In this document: one piece after another, positions 1 through 8,288 of the stretch
Layout: the number at the start of each line of letters is the position of its first letter
How positions within the stretch are numbered: position 1 is the first letter of the stretch
Assembly (NCBI GenBank): GCA_937893155.1
Contig: CALBGU010000247.1
Coordinates: forward strand, 1 to 27,201
Reading direction: 5' to 3'
Source of the DNA: an uncultured Treponema sp.
Lineage (GTDB): Bacteria; Spirochaetota; Spirochaetia; Treponematales; Treponemataceae
DNA: 27,201 bases
Translations under genes and position numbers: made by a program
The notes under the pieces: generated by a model
What the model was told of the DNA's origin: nothing
The model's database searches: none
The model's input: the letters and a program-made list of their open reading frames with translations, nothing else

Positions 1-336
1 TTTTTCAAAAACACGCTGTTTTTGGCAAAAAAAGTTCCGTATCGACCAAAAACAGACTGCATTGTGCAATAAATTCACAGTATTTACAAAAACATTTTTG
101 CGCCTGTGAAACATTTGACAGTAACGGGCAAAAACACGCTGTTTTTCATCAATCGAGGACTTTTTCGGGTAAAAACACGCGTGCGATTACTCAAAAAAGT
201 TCTTGCGCGGGCAAAAGCAGATGTGCGGCTGCTCAATTTTGCACTCGCGAAGGCAAAAAAAAAGAATTTGTGCGCAAAAATGCACGCAGCGCCGATTATG
301 TAGTAGGAATAGAAAATTTGTGTAAAGGGATTTGAT
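1..336. other. Gene-free left edge with short hairpin repeats
   Basis: No convincing gene is seen here. The 17-mer AAAAACACGCTGTTTTT occurs exactly at 7-23 and 130-146. Each copy can fold as a 7-bp stem (AAAAACA/TGTTTTT) around a CGC loop, and a partial third copy lies near 171-178. The first copy could be the weak terminator of a gene off the left edge, but that is a guess. A 65-codon reading frame at 106-303 is rich in Lys, Arg and Ala, has no clear ribosome-binding site and crosses the repeat, so it is not called. AAAGGGA at about 324-330 serves the gene starting at 337. Confidence 0.5.
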
Positions 337-858
337 ATGAATTTTGTGCGGCGATGTGCGCTCAGTGCTGTTTTTTTGATTCTTTTTTCTGCGTCGTCTT
401 TTGCGGCGGCAATTTCGATTCAAGTGGTGCAACATTCAAAAGGACAGGCAAAAATTTTTGAAACAACCCGCGTTATAGAAGATTCGCTTCTTGGGTATTT
501 TTTTGAAAACGGGTATGTCGTTTCTAATTCTCCGATTGCGGTGGCGCAGGTCGGCACAGACGATGATGAGCAGATTTTTTACAAAGGCTCTGACGACGCT
601 TTTTATGGCTCAATCCGCTATTTCGTAACGATTTATGTGGATTTTATTGATTTAGCCGCGTCAAAAAATCCCGATGCAGTGGCGCTGTCGAATATCAGCA
701 AGATTTCGTGGAAGACGGTCGATGTGAAAACAAACACCGAAATCGACAAAGGAAGCGGAAAAGTAAAATCCACCGTGGCAAAAAACGATGACGGAGAGCT
801 TCGCGTTTCTCATTTTGCAGAAGAAGTGGCGGCTCGAATCATTCGCGAAATAAAATAG
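337..858 (+). CDS. Exported protein of unknown function
   Basis: A 173-residue protein. Residues 1 to about 24 form a signal peptide: a basic start (MNFVRR), a hydrophobic core and a small-residue stretch ending near SFAAA, so the mature protein should be periplasmic. The rest is soluble, of mixed alpha/beta character, with no motif I recognise and no lipobox. AAAGGGA lies 6 nt before the ATG and supports this start. The next gene, also exported, starts 41 nt downstream and the two may be co-transcribed. A TATACT at 874-879 leaves room for a separate weak promoter. I cannot assign a function; the call rests on the signal peptide, a clear ribosome-binding site and the intact frame. Confidence 0.8.
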   Translation: MNFVRRCALSAVFLILFSASSFAAAISIQVVQHSKGQAKIFETTRVIEDSLLGYFFENGYVVSNSPIAVAQVGTDDDEQIFYKGSDDAFYGSIRYFVTIYVDFIDLAASKNPDAVALSNISKISWKTVDVKTNTEIDKGSGKVKSTVAKNDDGELRVSHFAEEVAARIIREIK

Positions 859-899
859 ACGTTAGATTGACTATATACTGATTAGAGAGGTAAAAAGCT

Positions 900-2540
900 A
901 TGAAAAAAATAAAGAAAATCGCAGCTTGCGCATTGTTTACCGCATTTGTTTCTGGAACTTCACTTGCATTTGCAGCAGCGCGACCTTCTGTTGACGGGCA
1001 CGCAGTGGTAGCCGACGCAGGGGCAATGCCGCGCGGTCTTTTTGCTAAAACCGTGGGGTATCTTCCCGGCGACAGCGTTAGTGTTACCAATCCATACACA
1101 GGAACAACTATCAATGTTCTTGTTTTAGGCTCGATTGACCCGTCGGAAGGTGTTGCAATTTTGCTTTCGCCCGAAGCGGCTGAGCGGCTTGGCATAAAAA
1201 AAGACGCAAACATTCAAGTCAAAATCACCAAGCGCGTGGGCGATGTGGACGAAGCGGTGAGCGGAAGTGCAGTGATTGCAGAATCAAGCGATTCTTCCAG
1301 CGCAAAAAAAGACAAAAAAGCAGAATATTCCGAGGCTAAAAAAGCCGACGAAACGCCTTTAGTGAGTTCCGTTTCCGAGGGCGCAAAAGCACCCATTTCG
1401 GAAGAACCAGAAGTTGAGGAACTTGCTGCTCCCGAAGATTCGCTTTCGGAAACAGCAAGTGAAATCGCTTCTTCTGATGCCGAGAATGATACTGAAAAGA
1501 GCGCAGAAAATCCTAAAACGGCAGAGCCTGCAAATGCAGTTGCCGAGGCGGTTACAGATGAATTGCCGCCGTATGAAGCCGCTCCTGCAATCGCAAAAGC
1601 TGAAGAAGATAGCGCAAAAAAGACGGAAGAAGAATTGAACGCGGTGGAAAAAACAAGCGGCAGAAGCCAAAATAAAGATGCTGCTCCTGTTTTTGAGGTT
1701 GTGGACGAAGGTGCGCCTGAACTCGCGATTAACCGCGTTGCAAAAGCCGAAGCGGTGGACGGAAATGCCCCGAAACTCGAAAAGCACGATGAGGCAAAAC
1801 CTGTGAGCGAGGCGGTGGACGGGAAAGCGCCCCTTTTGGCAGAAACAGATGAAAAGATTGCGTCATCAGAAGCGGTGGACGGAAGTGCTCCTGCGATTGC
1901 GGATTCGGGCAAAAATACGCTGAATACCGAAGCGGTGACGGACGAACTTCCTGAATTGGCATCTCCGAAAGAAGCCCGCAGGGAAGTCGTAAACGCCTTG
2001 CCAGCGGATTTGATGGCAGGAGCTGAAAGCGGTGCAATCGTTCTTGTGCCCGCGCCAGAAAATCCGCCGACGGAAAGCGACAAGGCTCTTGCCGAAGCTA
2101 CCAAAAAAGCCGAGGAAGAGCGCAAAGCGACCGCTCAGGCATATCGCGACAGAATGGCGGCAAAAGCAGCCGAGGAAAATGCCGCAGCCAACACGGTGGA
2201 TAACAGCACGGCAGGCGCAGAAAACAAAATCGCAGACGCAAAGAGCAGCGAACTCAAAAACACCGAGAGCACTGGGTTTGACAATTACATTGTGCCAGAT
2301 GTGGATAAACTTTCAGCGGGATATTATGTGCAAATCGCATCGCTTTCGGACAAAACGAATATCGTGGGCATTGTGAATACATACAGCAGCAAGTATCCGA
2401 TTGAAATCGTGCCGTCAACGGTGAAAAAGAACTCGTATCAAATTATGATTGGACCGCTCGGAGTGGACGAATACGGCACTGTTCTTGAGCGATTTAAATC
2501 GCGCGGATACAGAGATTCGTTTATCCGAAAAGTAAAATAA
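900..2540 (+). CDS. Periplasmic SPOR-domain protein with RlpA-like N-terminal domain and 20-residue repeats
   Basis: A 546-residue protein in three parts. After a signal peptide (residues 1 to about 26), residues ~40-115 resemble the double-psi beta-barrel of RlpA (GDSVSVTNPYTG, later LSPEAAERLGI). The acidic DRGPF-like motif of lytic RlpA is not kept, so lytic activity is doubtful. Residues ~120-450 are a low-complexity Glu/Ala/Ser/Lys linker with tandem repeats starting EAVDG or EAVTD. Residues ~472-546 form a SPOR domain (YYVQIASLSDKTN, YQIMIGPLG), a family that binds denuded septal peptidoglycan. A role in envelope or division is therefore inferred. GAGAGG at 885-890 precedes the ATG, and a strong terminator follows at 2558. 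A 303-codon antisense frame over the linker is a composition shadow. Confidence 0.85.
   Translation: MKKIKKIAACALFTAFVSGTSLAFAAARPSVDGHAVVADAGAMPRGLFAKTVGYLPGDSVSVTNPYTGTTINVLVLGSIDPSEGVAILLSPEAAERLGIKKDANIQVKITKRVGDVDEAVSGSAVIAESSDSSSAKKDKKAEYSEAKKADETPLVSSVSEGAKAPISEEPEVEELAAPEDSLSETASEIASSDAENDTEKSAENPKTAEPANAVAEAVTDELPPYEAAPAIAKAEEDSAKKTEEELNAVEKTSGRSQNKDAAPVFEVVDEGAPELAINRVAKAEAVDGNAPKLEKHDEAKPVSEAVDGKAPLLAETDEKIASSEAVDGSAPAIADSGKNTLNTEAVTDELPELASPKEARREVVNALPADLMAGAESGAIVLVPAPENPPTESDKALAEATKKAEEERKATAQAYRDRMAAKAAEENAAANTVDNSTAGAENKIADAKSSELKNTESTGFDNYIVPDVDKLSAGYYVQIASLSDKTNIVGIVNTYSSKYPIEIVPSTVKKNSYQIMIGPLGVDEYGTVLERFKSRGYRDSFIRKVK
1545..1988 (+). repeat. In-frame 60-bp tandem repeats in the SPOR-protein linker
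   Basis: Repeat starts (codon GAG or GAA of the EAVDG/EAVTD motif) fall at 1749, 1809, 1869 and 1929, exactly 60 bp apart. Related starts lie at 1695 (EVVDEGAP, 54 bp upstream) and 1545 (EAVTDELPP). Each unit reads roughly E-A-V-D-G-x-A-P followed by a variable charged tail. The first and last units share EAVTDELP. Such arrays commonly vary in copy number by slippage or recombination. Confidence 0.85.
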
Positions 2541-2557
2541 ATCGATTCAGGAATCTT

Positions 2558-2588
2558 AAAACAGCGGTTGTTCGCCGCTGTTTTTTGT
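2558..2588 (+). terminator. Rho-independent terminator after the SPOR gene
   Basis: The arms ACAGCGG (2561-2567) and CCGCTGT (2575-2581) pair perfectly and extend by three A-T pairs. A T-rich run follows at 2581-2590. It lies 20 nt past the stop codon at 2540 and closes the upstream unit before the promoter at 2600. Confidence 0.9.
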
Positions 2589-2599
2589 TTTTTCCGCGA

Positions 2600-2628
2600 T
2601 TGAAGAAGTAATGCGTGTGTGCTATGAT
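2600..2628 (+). promoter_or_regulatory. Sigma-70-type promoter directly upstream of the dehydratase gene
   Basis: TTGAAG (2600-2605) and TATGAT (2623-2628) are separated by exactly 17 bp. The -10 box ends 9 nt before the ATG at 2638. The expected transcript therefore starts within a few bases of the start codon, leaving no room for a Shine-Dalgarno sequence. This also argues against the upstream in-frame ATG at 2611, which would lie inside the promoter. Confidence 0.75.
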
Positions 2629-2637
2629 AAAAGCACC

Positions 2638-4170
2638 ATGATGAATAGAAGCGATACGAAGTTGTATATCGTCGGCGCGGGTTTTGCGGGGCAGATGATT
2701 GCTCAGGACATTGCAAGAAAAAAGATTTTCGGCAAGGTGAGCGCATTTTTAGACGATGACAAAGATTTGATTGGAAAGAAAATTGACGGAATACCTGTGT
2801 TGGGTCCGATTGACGATATTGCGCCGATTGCGGCACAAAATGCGATGTCAGAAGCGATTATCGCAATGCCGAGCGCGTCGGGCGAGCGTATTCGTGAAGT
2901 GTATGAGCTTTTGAAGCGGGCAGGGATTTTGCATATCCGCATTCTCCCGTCGATTAGCCAAGTGGTGAGCGGAACGGCGCATTTGGTGCAGATTCGCGAC
3001 GTGAATATGCTCGATATTTTGGGACGCACGCCGATTATTCTGCCGCTCGGCGAGAGCTTGAAATATCTTCGCGGAAAACGCGTTATGATTACGGGCGCAG
3101 GCGGCTCTATCGGCTCGGAACTTGCGCGGCAGCTGCTTTCGGGCGGCGCGGAGAGGCTGTATTTGTTCGGACACGGCGAAAACTCAATCGTGAACATTTA
3201 CCGCGAATTGCACGTTTTGCAGACTGAGGGCGTTGGCGAAAAAGCGCAGGTCGTGCCTATTATCGGCGACATCAAAGACCGCGCCTATATGCAATACATT
3301 ATGGCAAAAACGCATTGCGACGCGGTTTTCCATTGCGCCGCATATAAGCACGTTCCAATGATGGAGGATAATCCTGTTGCCGTCATCGAAAACAATGTGT
3401 TCGGCACGAAAAACCTGCTCGACGCGTGTCTTGAAAACAATGTAGAAAAGTTTGTTCTCATCAGCACGGATAAAGCGGTCGCTCCTGTGTCCACTTATGG
3501 CGTGAGCAAAATGCTGTGCGAAAAGCTCTTGCTCTCTGCGGCGAAAAAGGCGAAAAACGGGCAATCGTATATGTTCGTGCGCTTCGGAAACGTGCTCGGC
3601 AGTCGTGGCTCGCTCTTGCCGATTTTTATGGAACAGCTCAAGGCAGGACAGCCGCTCACGGTAACGCACCCCGATATGGAGAGGTATTTTATGACGATTC
3701 CAGAGGCGTGTTCGCTTGTGCTTGAGGCGGGCGGAGTCGGCGAGAACGGCAAATCGTACCTGTTGGATATGGGCGAGCCGATAAAAATCCTCGATTTTGC
3801 AAAGCAGGTAATTCGGTTTGCAGGCTTTGAGCCGTACAAGGACGTGGATATAAAAATTGTGGGCTTGCGCGAGGGCGAGCGTCTTTTTGAGCCGTTGTGG
3901 CTGAAAGAGGAAGAGCCGAAGCCGACAAAGTGGGAGAAAATCCTTGAGCTGAAGAACATTGAACCGACGACGTTCGATCTCGATGAGCTTTTGAAGGAAC
4001 TTGCTCCGATTTGCTTGGGCTTTGAGCAGGAAAGCGGAACGGTCGATAAAGAAAAATATCGCAACAAGGCACTGTTAAATGAAATACTCTGCCGCGCTGT
4101 GCCGACATTGGCGCAGTTTTTGGAAGAAATCAAATCTCATAAGGACGAAATAAATGCAGACAACAAATAA
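2638..4170 (+). CDS. Soluble nucleotide-sugar 4,6-dehydratase (FlaA1/CapD family)
   Basis: A 510-residue enzyme that should use NAD(P) to dehydrate a UDP-HexNAc to its 4-keto-6-deoxy form for surface glycans. Residues ~8-130 are the CapD-type N-terminal nucleotide-binding domain (YIVGAGFAGQ). The catalytic extended-SDR domain follows, with GAGGSIG at 153-159, AAYKHVP at 234-240, STDK at 276-279 and a Tyr287-x3-Lys291 pair in YGVSK. Many CapD relatives carry four N-terminal membrane helices; this one has none and should be cytoplasmic. Its end overlaps the aminotransferase gene, its expected partner for making a 4-amino sugar. The start at 2638 is chosen because 2611 falls inside the promoter; 2641 is also possible. 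The exact sugar cannot be read from the sequence. Confidence 0.88.
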   Translation: MMNRSDTKLYIVGAGFAGQMIAQDIARKKIFGKVSAFLDDDKDLIGKKIDGIPVLGPIDDIAPIAAQNAMSEAIIAMPSASGERIREVYELLKRAGILHIRILPSISQVVSGTAHLVQIRDVNMLDILGRTPIILPLGESLKYLRGKRVMITGAGGSIGSELARQLLSGGAERLYLFGHGENSIVNIYRELHVLQTEGVGEKAQVVPIIGDIKDRAYMQYIMAKTHCDAVFHCAAYKHVPMMEDNPVAVIENNVFGTKNLLDACLENNVEKFVLISTDKAVAPVSTYGVSKMLCEKLLLSAAKKAKNGQSYMFVRFGNVLGSRGSLLPIFMEQLKAGQPLTVTHPDMERYFMTIPEACSLVLEAGGVGENGKSYLLDMGEPIKILDFAKQVIRFAGFEPYKDVDIKIVGLREGERLFEPLWLKEEEPKPTKWEKILELKNIEPTTFDLDELLKELAPICLGFEQESGTVDKEKYRNKALLNEILCRAVPTLAQFLEEIKSHKDEINADNK

Positions 4171-5368
4171 AACAAATAACGGAACAATTAACGACAGCCT
4201 AAAAGTGCCGTTTCAGCTTCCGTCGATTGACAAGGCGGAAGAAGACGCTGTTTTGCGCGTATTGCGTTCAAATTGGCTCACGACGGGCAAAGAAACGCTT
4301 GCTTTTGAGAAAGAGTTTTCGCATTATGTCAGCGGCGGAAAAGACGATGTAACATCGCTTGCTGTGAACTCGAACACGAGCGGTATGATTTTGGCAATGG
4401 ACGCGGTCGGGGTGAAAGAGGGAACTGCGGTTATTACAACGCCGTACACATTCATTTCGACTTCGATGTGCGCAAAACATCTCGGCGGCGACGTGCATTT
4501 TGCCGACATCGAAGCGGATAACTACAGCATTGACCCGAACAAAGTCGAGGATATTTTGAAGAAGGACTCGGCTCATAAAATCCGCGCGATTGTGCCTGTG
4601 CATATTGCGGGCAATGTGTGCGATATGACCGCGCTCAAGGCGTTGGCGGAAAAATACGACGTGCGCATTATCGAGGACGCGGCTCATTCTTTGCCGAGCA
4701 AGACGAAAAACGGCTTTGCAGGCACTTTGGGCGACATCGGCGTATTCTCGTTCTATGCGACAAAGACGCTTTCGACGGCAGAAGGCGGTATGGTTACGGC
4801 GCGCAATCCCGATTTTATCAAGCGAATGATGATGATGCGTTCTCACGGAATGGATAGAACAACGTGGGACAGATACACGAGTCCGCGCGCTTCGTGGGAA
4901 TACGACATTATCGAGGCTGGCTACAAGTTCAATCTGCCCGACATCTTGAGCGCAATCGGTCGCGAGCAACTCAAGAAGCAGGATAAATTCCTTGATAATC
5001 GTGTAGTTATCGCAGATATGTACAACGACGCATTTAAGGATTTTGACTTTATCGAGCTTCCGCCGAACGACGATGGAAACTGCTGGTATATGTATCTTTT
5101 GCGCTTGAAGTTCGATAAACTCGATTGCGACCGCACGACGTTTGCAAAGGAAATGCAGGCGGAAGGCATTGGCATTTCAGTGCATTTTATTCCGCATTTC
5201 CATTTCACATATTGGAAGAATCGCGGACTTCGCGCAGAAGATTTCCCGAACGCAGAAAAGGCGTATCAGCGCACGATTACGATTCCGCTGTATCCTGATA
5301 TGACGGCGGAGCAAGTTGCTCGCGTTGTGGAAACCGTGAAGAAAATCGGCGAAGCTCATCGCAAATAA
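4154..5368 (+). CDS. DegT/DnrJ/EryC1-family PLP-dependent sugar aminotransferase
   Basis: A 404-residue aminotransferase expected to transfer an amino group to a 4-keto nucleotide sugar. Family landmarks are EDAAHS at 174-179, which contacts the cofactor, and the PLP lysine Lys204 in SFYATKTLSTAEGGM. Length is normal for the family. The ATG lies 17 nt inside the end of the dehydratase gene, and AAGGACG at 4141-4147 sits correctly before it, so translational coupling is likely. Together the two genes form a dehydratase-aminotransferase pair of the PglF/PglE or PseB/PseC type. No acetyltransferase or glycosyltransferase follows directly. The amino donor and final sugar are unknown. Confidence 0.9.
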   Translation: MQTTNKTNNGTINDSLKVPFQLPSIDKAEEDAVLRVLRSNWLTTGKETLAFEKEFSHYVSGGKDDVTSLAVNSNTSGMILAMDAVGVKEGTAVITTPYTFISTSMCAKHLGGDVHFADIEADNYSIDPNKVEDILKKDSAHKIRAIVPVHIAGNVCDMTALKALAEKYDVRIIEDAAHSLPSKTKNGFAGTLGDIGVFSFYATKTLSTAEGGMVTARNPDFIKRMMMMRSHGMDRTTWDRYTSPRASWEYDIIEAGYKFNLPDILSAIGREQLKKQDKFLDNRVVIADMYNDAFKDFDFIELPPNDDGNCWYMYLLRLKFDKLDCDRTTFAKEMQAEGIGISVHFIPHFHFTYWKNRGLRAEDFPNAEKAYQRTITIPLYPDMTAEQVARVVETVKKIGEAHRK

Positions 5369-5379
5369 GGTTTTGAAAA

Positions 5380-7008
5380 ATGCGAACACTCTATAGCGAT
5401 TTTACACCTGGAAATCTATTGCATATTGTCCTTTGTCGCAGTTACGAACTCGGTAAGTTTGACAGCGTGTCGCTAGAAGCGGAATTGCCGGAAGATTATT
5501 TCTTTTTTACCGCAGAAAATTTGGCAAAAAAGGCTGTGCAGATACACGGCGTTGAAGTGCCGTTTTTGGCGGACAAAGCCATTTCGTATGCAGGCGAGGG
5601 CGTGGCGATTATCGCGGGCGAAGACGAAAAGGTGTGCAAATCGCTATCAGAAAAAGTAAAAATCAATTTTATCGGCGATGTGCAGATTCCCAAATACGAA
5701 GAAAAAGGCATTTCGGCAATCGCTGAGCGAAAAATCGGCAGCGATGAAGAGCGTGAAAAAGCGTTTAGCGAATGTGCTACCGTTCTTGAAAATGCGTGGA
5801 ATATTACGCTTGATTTTCAGGCGGTCGGCGAATGTACCGGCGCAATTTGCCAATTAGTGCAGGACGCGGTGATAATCAGCACTCAAAGCGAAGATTCAGA
5901 AATCATCAAAGAAGCCGTTTCGAGCGTCATCGACAAAAAAATAATCGTGAACAAAATGCCGTCGCCTCTGCAAAAAAACACAAATGCGGAATGGAACGAG
6001 GCTTTTTGCGCTGCTCTGTGCGCCGTTATTGCCGAAACAACCGACTTCAACACCAAAATCGTTTTTTCGCGCCATGAGCAAAAAACGCTCATCGAAACGC
6101 CCCTCCACGCCGTTCTTAAATGCCGCACCGCCGTCAGCGACACGGGCGAAATTATCGCAAACGAAATGGAAATAGAGGCGGATATGGGGTTTGTAAATCC
6201 GATGTCGAGATACATTGTGGACTATCTTGCGAACACCAATTACGGCGTATACCATATTCCGCTGTTCAAAATCACCGCGACGGCTCTCAATTCGAGCCGC
6301 ACACCAGCGGGAATGAACAAGCATACGATTTCAGCGGCGGCATTTTTTGCGCTTGAAAACCAAATGAACGAAATTGCCAAAAAACTCGCTCTGCTCCCCA
6401 CCGAAATCCGCACGCAGCAAAGCGCCATTATCGACGCGGTGGCAAAAAAGAGCGATTTTGCGCGGAAATATGTTTCGTACAAATTAAACGCCATTCGCCG
6501 CGTAGACCCCAATGCAAAAAAATGCCTGCCGTTTTCCACGCCGCTTCGGGGCATCGGGCTTTCGGCGGTCTCGGAAGATGCCACAACAGCGGCGGTTGTG
6601 GTGGAACTGGAACTTGACCCGTGCACTTTCCGACAAAAAATCCGTGCGCTTCATCTCGTTATTGACTGCGGAAAAGTTGAAAACGTGTCGGCGGCGATTA
6701 CCGTGCTCAAACGCGACATTCACCAGATTACACGGCAACTCGTGAAAAATGATACCATCGAAATTGCAGAAAAAAGCATTTCGTTTATCACCTCCGAAAA
6801 GCAAAGTTCGCACATCGGGGAAATCGTGTTTAACGGCATTCCTGCCGCGTATACAAGCGCACTTTCGCAAATTCTTTCAACGCGAATCGATGAGTTTCCG
6901 CTCGATACCGAAAGCGTTTTTAATCTCTATCAAAAAAATTGCATAGTCCAAACCGTCCAAAACAGGAGAGAGCCTTATGAAACTATCGCTGATACTCAAC
7001 GCGCATGA
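5380..7008 (+). CDS. Divergent, shortened xanthine-dehydrogenase-like molybdenum subunit
   Basis: A 542-residue protein, much shorter than the ~750 or more residues of usual molybdenum hydroxylase large subunits. Residues ~10-95 fit the alpha/beta hammerhead domain (AISYAGEGVAIIAGED). Later parts follow the family outline: FSRHEQ where a sulfur-oxygen hydroxylase has SREE, FFALENQMNEIAKKL where it has the E-x2-x-D-x-LA helix, and GEIVFNGIPAA near 480-500 in place of the catalytic GEPPLLG segment. The glycine-rich cofactor loops (GGGFGGK and RGFG types) are not recognisable; SSRTPAG stands at the second. Whether it binds molybdopterin is doubtful. The 2Fe-2S gene overlaps its end by 32 nt and the FAD gene follows, which supports the assignment. 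A TAAGG precedes the ATG at a short distance. Confidence 0.72.
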   Translation: MRTLYSDFTPGNLLHIVLCRSYELGKFDSVSLEAELPEDYFFFTAENLAKKAVQIHGVEVPFLADKAISYAGEGVAIIAGEDEKVCKSLSEKVKINFIGDVQIPKYEEKGISAIAERKIGSDEEREKAFSECATVLENAWNITLDFQAVGECTGAICQLVQDAVIISTQSEDSEIIKEAVSSVIDKKIIVNKMPSPLQKNTNAEWNEAFCAALCAVIAETTDFNTKIVFSRHEQKTLIETPLHAVLKCRTAVSDTGEIIANEMEIEADMGFVNPMSRYIVDYLANTNYGVYHIPLFKITATALNSSRTPAGMNKHTISAAAFFALENQMNEIAKKLALLPTEIRTQQSAIIDAVAKKSDFARKYVSYKLNAIRRVDPNAKKCLPFSTPLRGIGLSAVSEDATTAAVVVELELDPCTFRQKIRALHLVIDCGKVENVSAAITVLKRDIHQITRQLVKNDTIEIAEKSISFITSEKQSSHIGEIVFNGIPAAYTSALSQILSTRIDEFPLDTESVFNLYQKNCIVQTVQNRREPYETIADTQRA

Positions 7009-7465
7009 AATCAATCTTGAAGCAAACGAAAATGATACGCTTTTAGACACCTTGCGCTCCGTCAATCTGCTGTCGGTAAAATGCGGCTGTATGGAAGGAA
7101 AATGCGGTTCGTGCACGGTTTTGCTGAACGGAAAAGCAGTCCCGAGTTGCCTTATTCCCACCCCGCTTGCGCAAAATGCGCACGTTGAAACGCTGGAAGG
7201 CTTTGTTGAAACCGACGACTACAAAGACATTATCGCGGGTTTTGAAAGCGCAGGCATAAAATTATGCGGATTTTGCAACGCTGGCAAGATTTTTGCGGCT
7301 TACGAACTGATGCACAAAAAAATCAAAAGCGAAAAAACAGACATTATGCAGATAATCAACAGTTTCTTGTGTCCGTGCACCGAGCCGAGCCAACTTGCAA
7401 ACGGCATTGCATTCGCCATTGCGAACAGCCACAGACGCACTTTGCACAAAAACACGCGGAGATAA
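6977..7465 (+). CDS. Small 2Fe-2S subunit of a xanthine-dehydrogenase-like enzyme
   Basis: A 162-residue protein of the CoxS/XdhC/HcrC type, which carries two 2Fe-2S clusters passing electrons between the molybdenum site and FAD. The N-terminal plant-ferredoxin-like cluster motif is CGCMEGKCGSC followed by a fourth Cys in AVPSC. The second, all-helical domain shows CGFC near residue 97 and CPC near residue 134, the spacing of the family's Cx2C and CxC pairs. The usual Gly/Tyr/Pro pattern around them is changed (CGFCNAG for CGYCTPG, LCPCTEP for LCRCTGY). The gene starts inside the end of the preceding one, with AGGAGAG at 6963-6969 as ribosome-binding site. All eight expected cysteines appear present, so electron transfer may be retained even though the large subunit is divergent. 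Confidence 0.88.
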   Translation: MKLSLILNAHEINLEANENDTLLDTLRSVNLLSVKCGCMEGKCGSCTVLLNGKAVPSCLIPTPLAQNAHVETLEGFVETDDYKDIIAGFESAGIKLCGFCNAGKIFAAYELMHKKIKSEKTDIMQIINSFLCPCTEPSQLANGIAFAIANSHRRTLHKNTRR

Positions 7466-7468
7466 ATT

Positions 7469-8269
7469 ATGATGTATTCAGCCACCTCTATAGACACGGC
7501 GTTATCGCTGCTCAAAAATATTGCAGGCATTCAGCTAATCGCGGGCGCAACGCTCGAACGCACGCTGAAGGGCGATTTTTTTACGATTCGTTCTGTGCCT
7601 GAGTTGACCGCGATTGACCGAAAGGAGCGATATATCGACGTGGGAGCCGCCGTTACGCTTTCGGCATTAGAGGAACTGGGCGAAGGCAGGATTCCCAGCG
7701 TTTTGTTTGAGGCAATAAAAACAATCGGCAATCCATTCGTGCGAAATCTTGCCACCATCGGCGGAAATATCTGCGCGTCCTCCCCGCGTTTCAAGCACAC
7801 GCTCTACGCGCCGCTCCTCGCCCTCGACGCGCGCCTTGAAATCCGCACGCCGTCCGATTTGCCGCACAGCGTACAGATGACAAAATTGACGGCATTTCCC
7901 GAAAAATTTTTGCTCACCAAAATCAGAATTCCGCTCGAAGACTGGGACGTTTCGATTTTTCGCCGCGTGGGAAGCGAATTGCAGACTGAAAAATCCGCCT
8001 CGTTTACCTTTCTGGCAAAAATGGAAAAAGACGTGCTGTCAAAAATTGCGATTGCCTTTGCCGGCTCGCTCTGTTTTCGCAACAAAGAGCTGGAAAACAC
8101 AATGCAGGGGCTAAAACTGCCTTTGACCGACAAGCAAATCGAAGATTTATCCAAAAAAGCCGAAGAAATCCTGAACACGCTCGAAGCAAAAAACACCTTT
8201 GTTATCCCTCCTATTCTTCGCGTGCAGTACCTCAATTTGATTCATTATTCCCTCGAGCAACTCACCTAA
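7469..8269 (+). CDS. FAD-binding subunit of a xanthine-dehydrogenase-like enzyme
   Basis: A 266-residue protein matching the medium (CoxM/XdhB) subunit. The first FAD loop IAGAT near residue 27 replaces the usual AGGT, and RNLATIGGNICASSP near 90-105 is the well-kept second FAD-binding motif. The C-terminal CO-dehydrogenase flavoprotein domain follows. It starts 3 nt after the 2Fe-2S gene with GGAG 7 nt before the first ATG; an adjacent ATG at 7472 is equally plausible. It is the last gene of the cluster and no clear terminator follows. Subunits in the order large, Fe-S, FAD suggest a three-part oxidoreductase for an unknown purine, aldehyde or heterocyclic substrate. No accessory XdhC/MocA maturation gene is in the window. 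Confidence 0.87.
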   Translation: MMYSATSIDTALSLLKNIAGIQLIAGATLERTLKGDFFTIRSVPELTAIDRKERYIDVGAAVTLSALEELGEGRIPSVLFEAIKTIGNPFVRNLATIGGNICASSPRFKHTLYAPLLALDARLEIRTPSDLPHSVQMTKLTAFPEKFLLTKIRIPLEDWDVSIFRRVGSELQTEKSASFTFLAKMEKDVLSKIAIAFAGSLCFRNKELENTMQGLKLPLTDKQIEDLSKKAEEILNTLEAKNTFVIPPILRVQYLNLIHYSLEQLT

Positions 8270-8288
8270 TGCCTCGATGCGACACTTT

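Noticed and set aside
106..303. 65-codon forward ORF near the left edge
   Set aside because: Lys/Arg/Ala-rich, spans the hairpin repeat, lacks a ribosome-binding site and family features.
1214..2125. 303-codon minus-strand ORF opposite the SPOR gene
   Set aside because: Ser/Ala-rich translation of the antisense of a low-complexity linker; the forward frame has a signal peptide, a SPOR domain and a ribosome-binding site.
2611..2637. Upstream ATG of the dehydratase as the true start
   Set aside because: It lies between the -35 and -10 boxes of the promoter, so it would not be transcribed from it.
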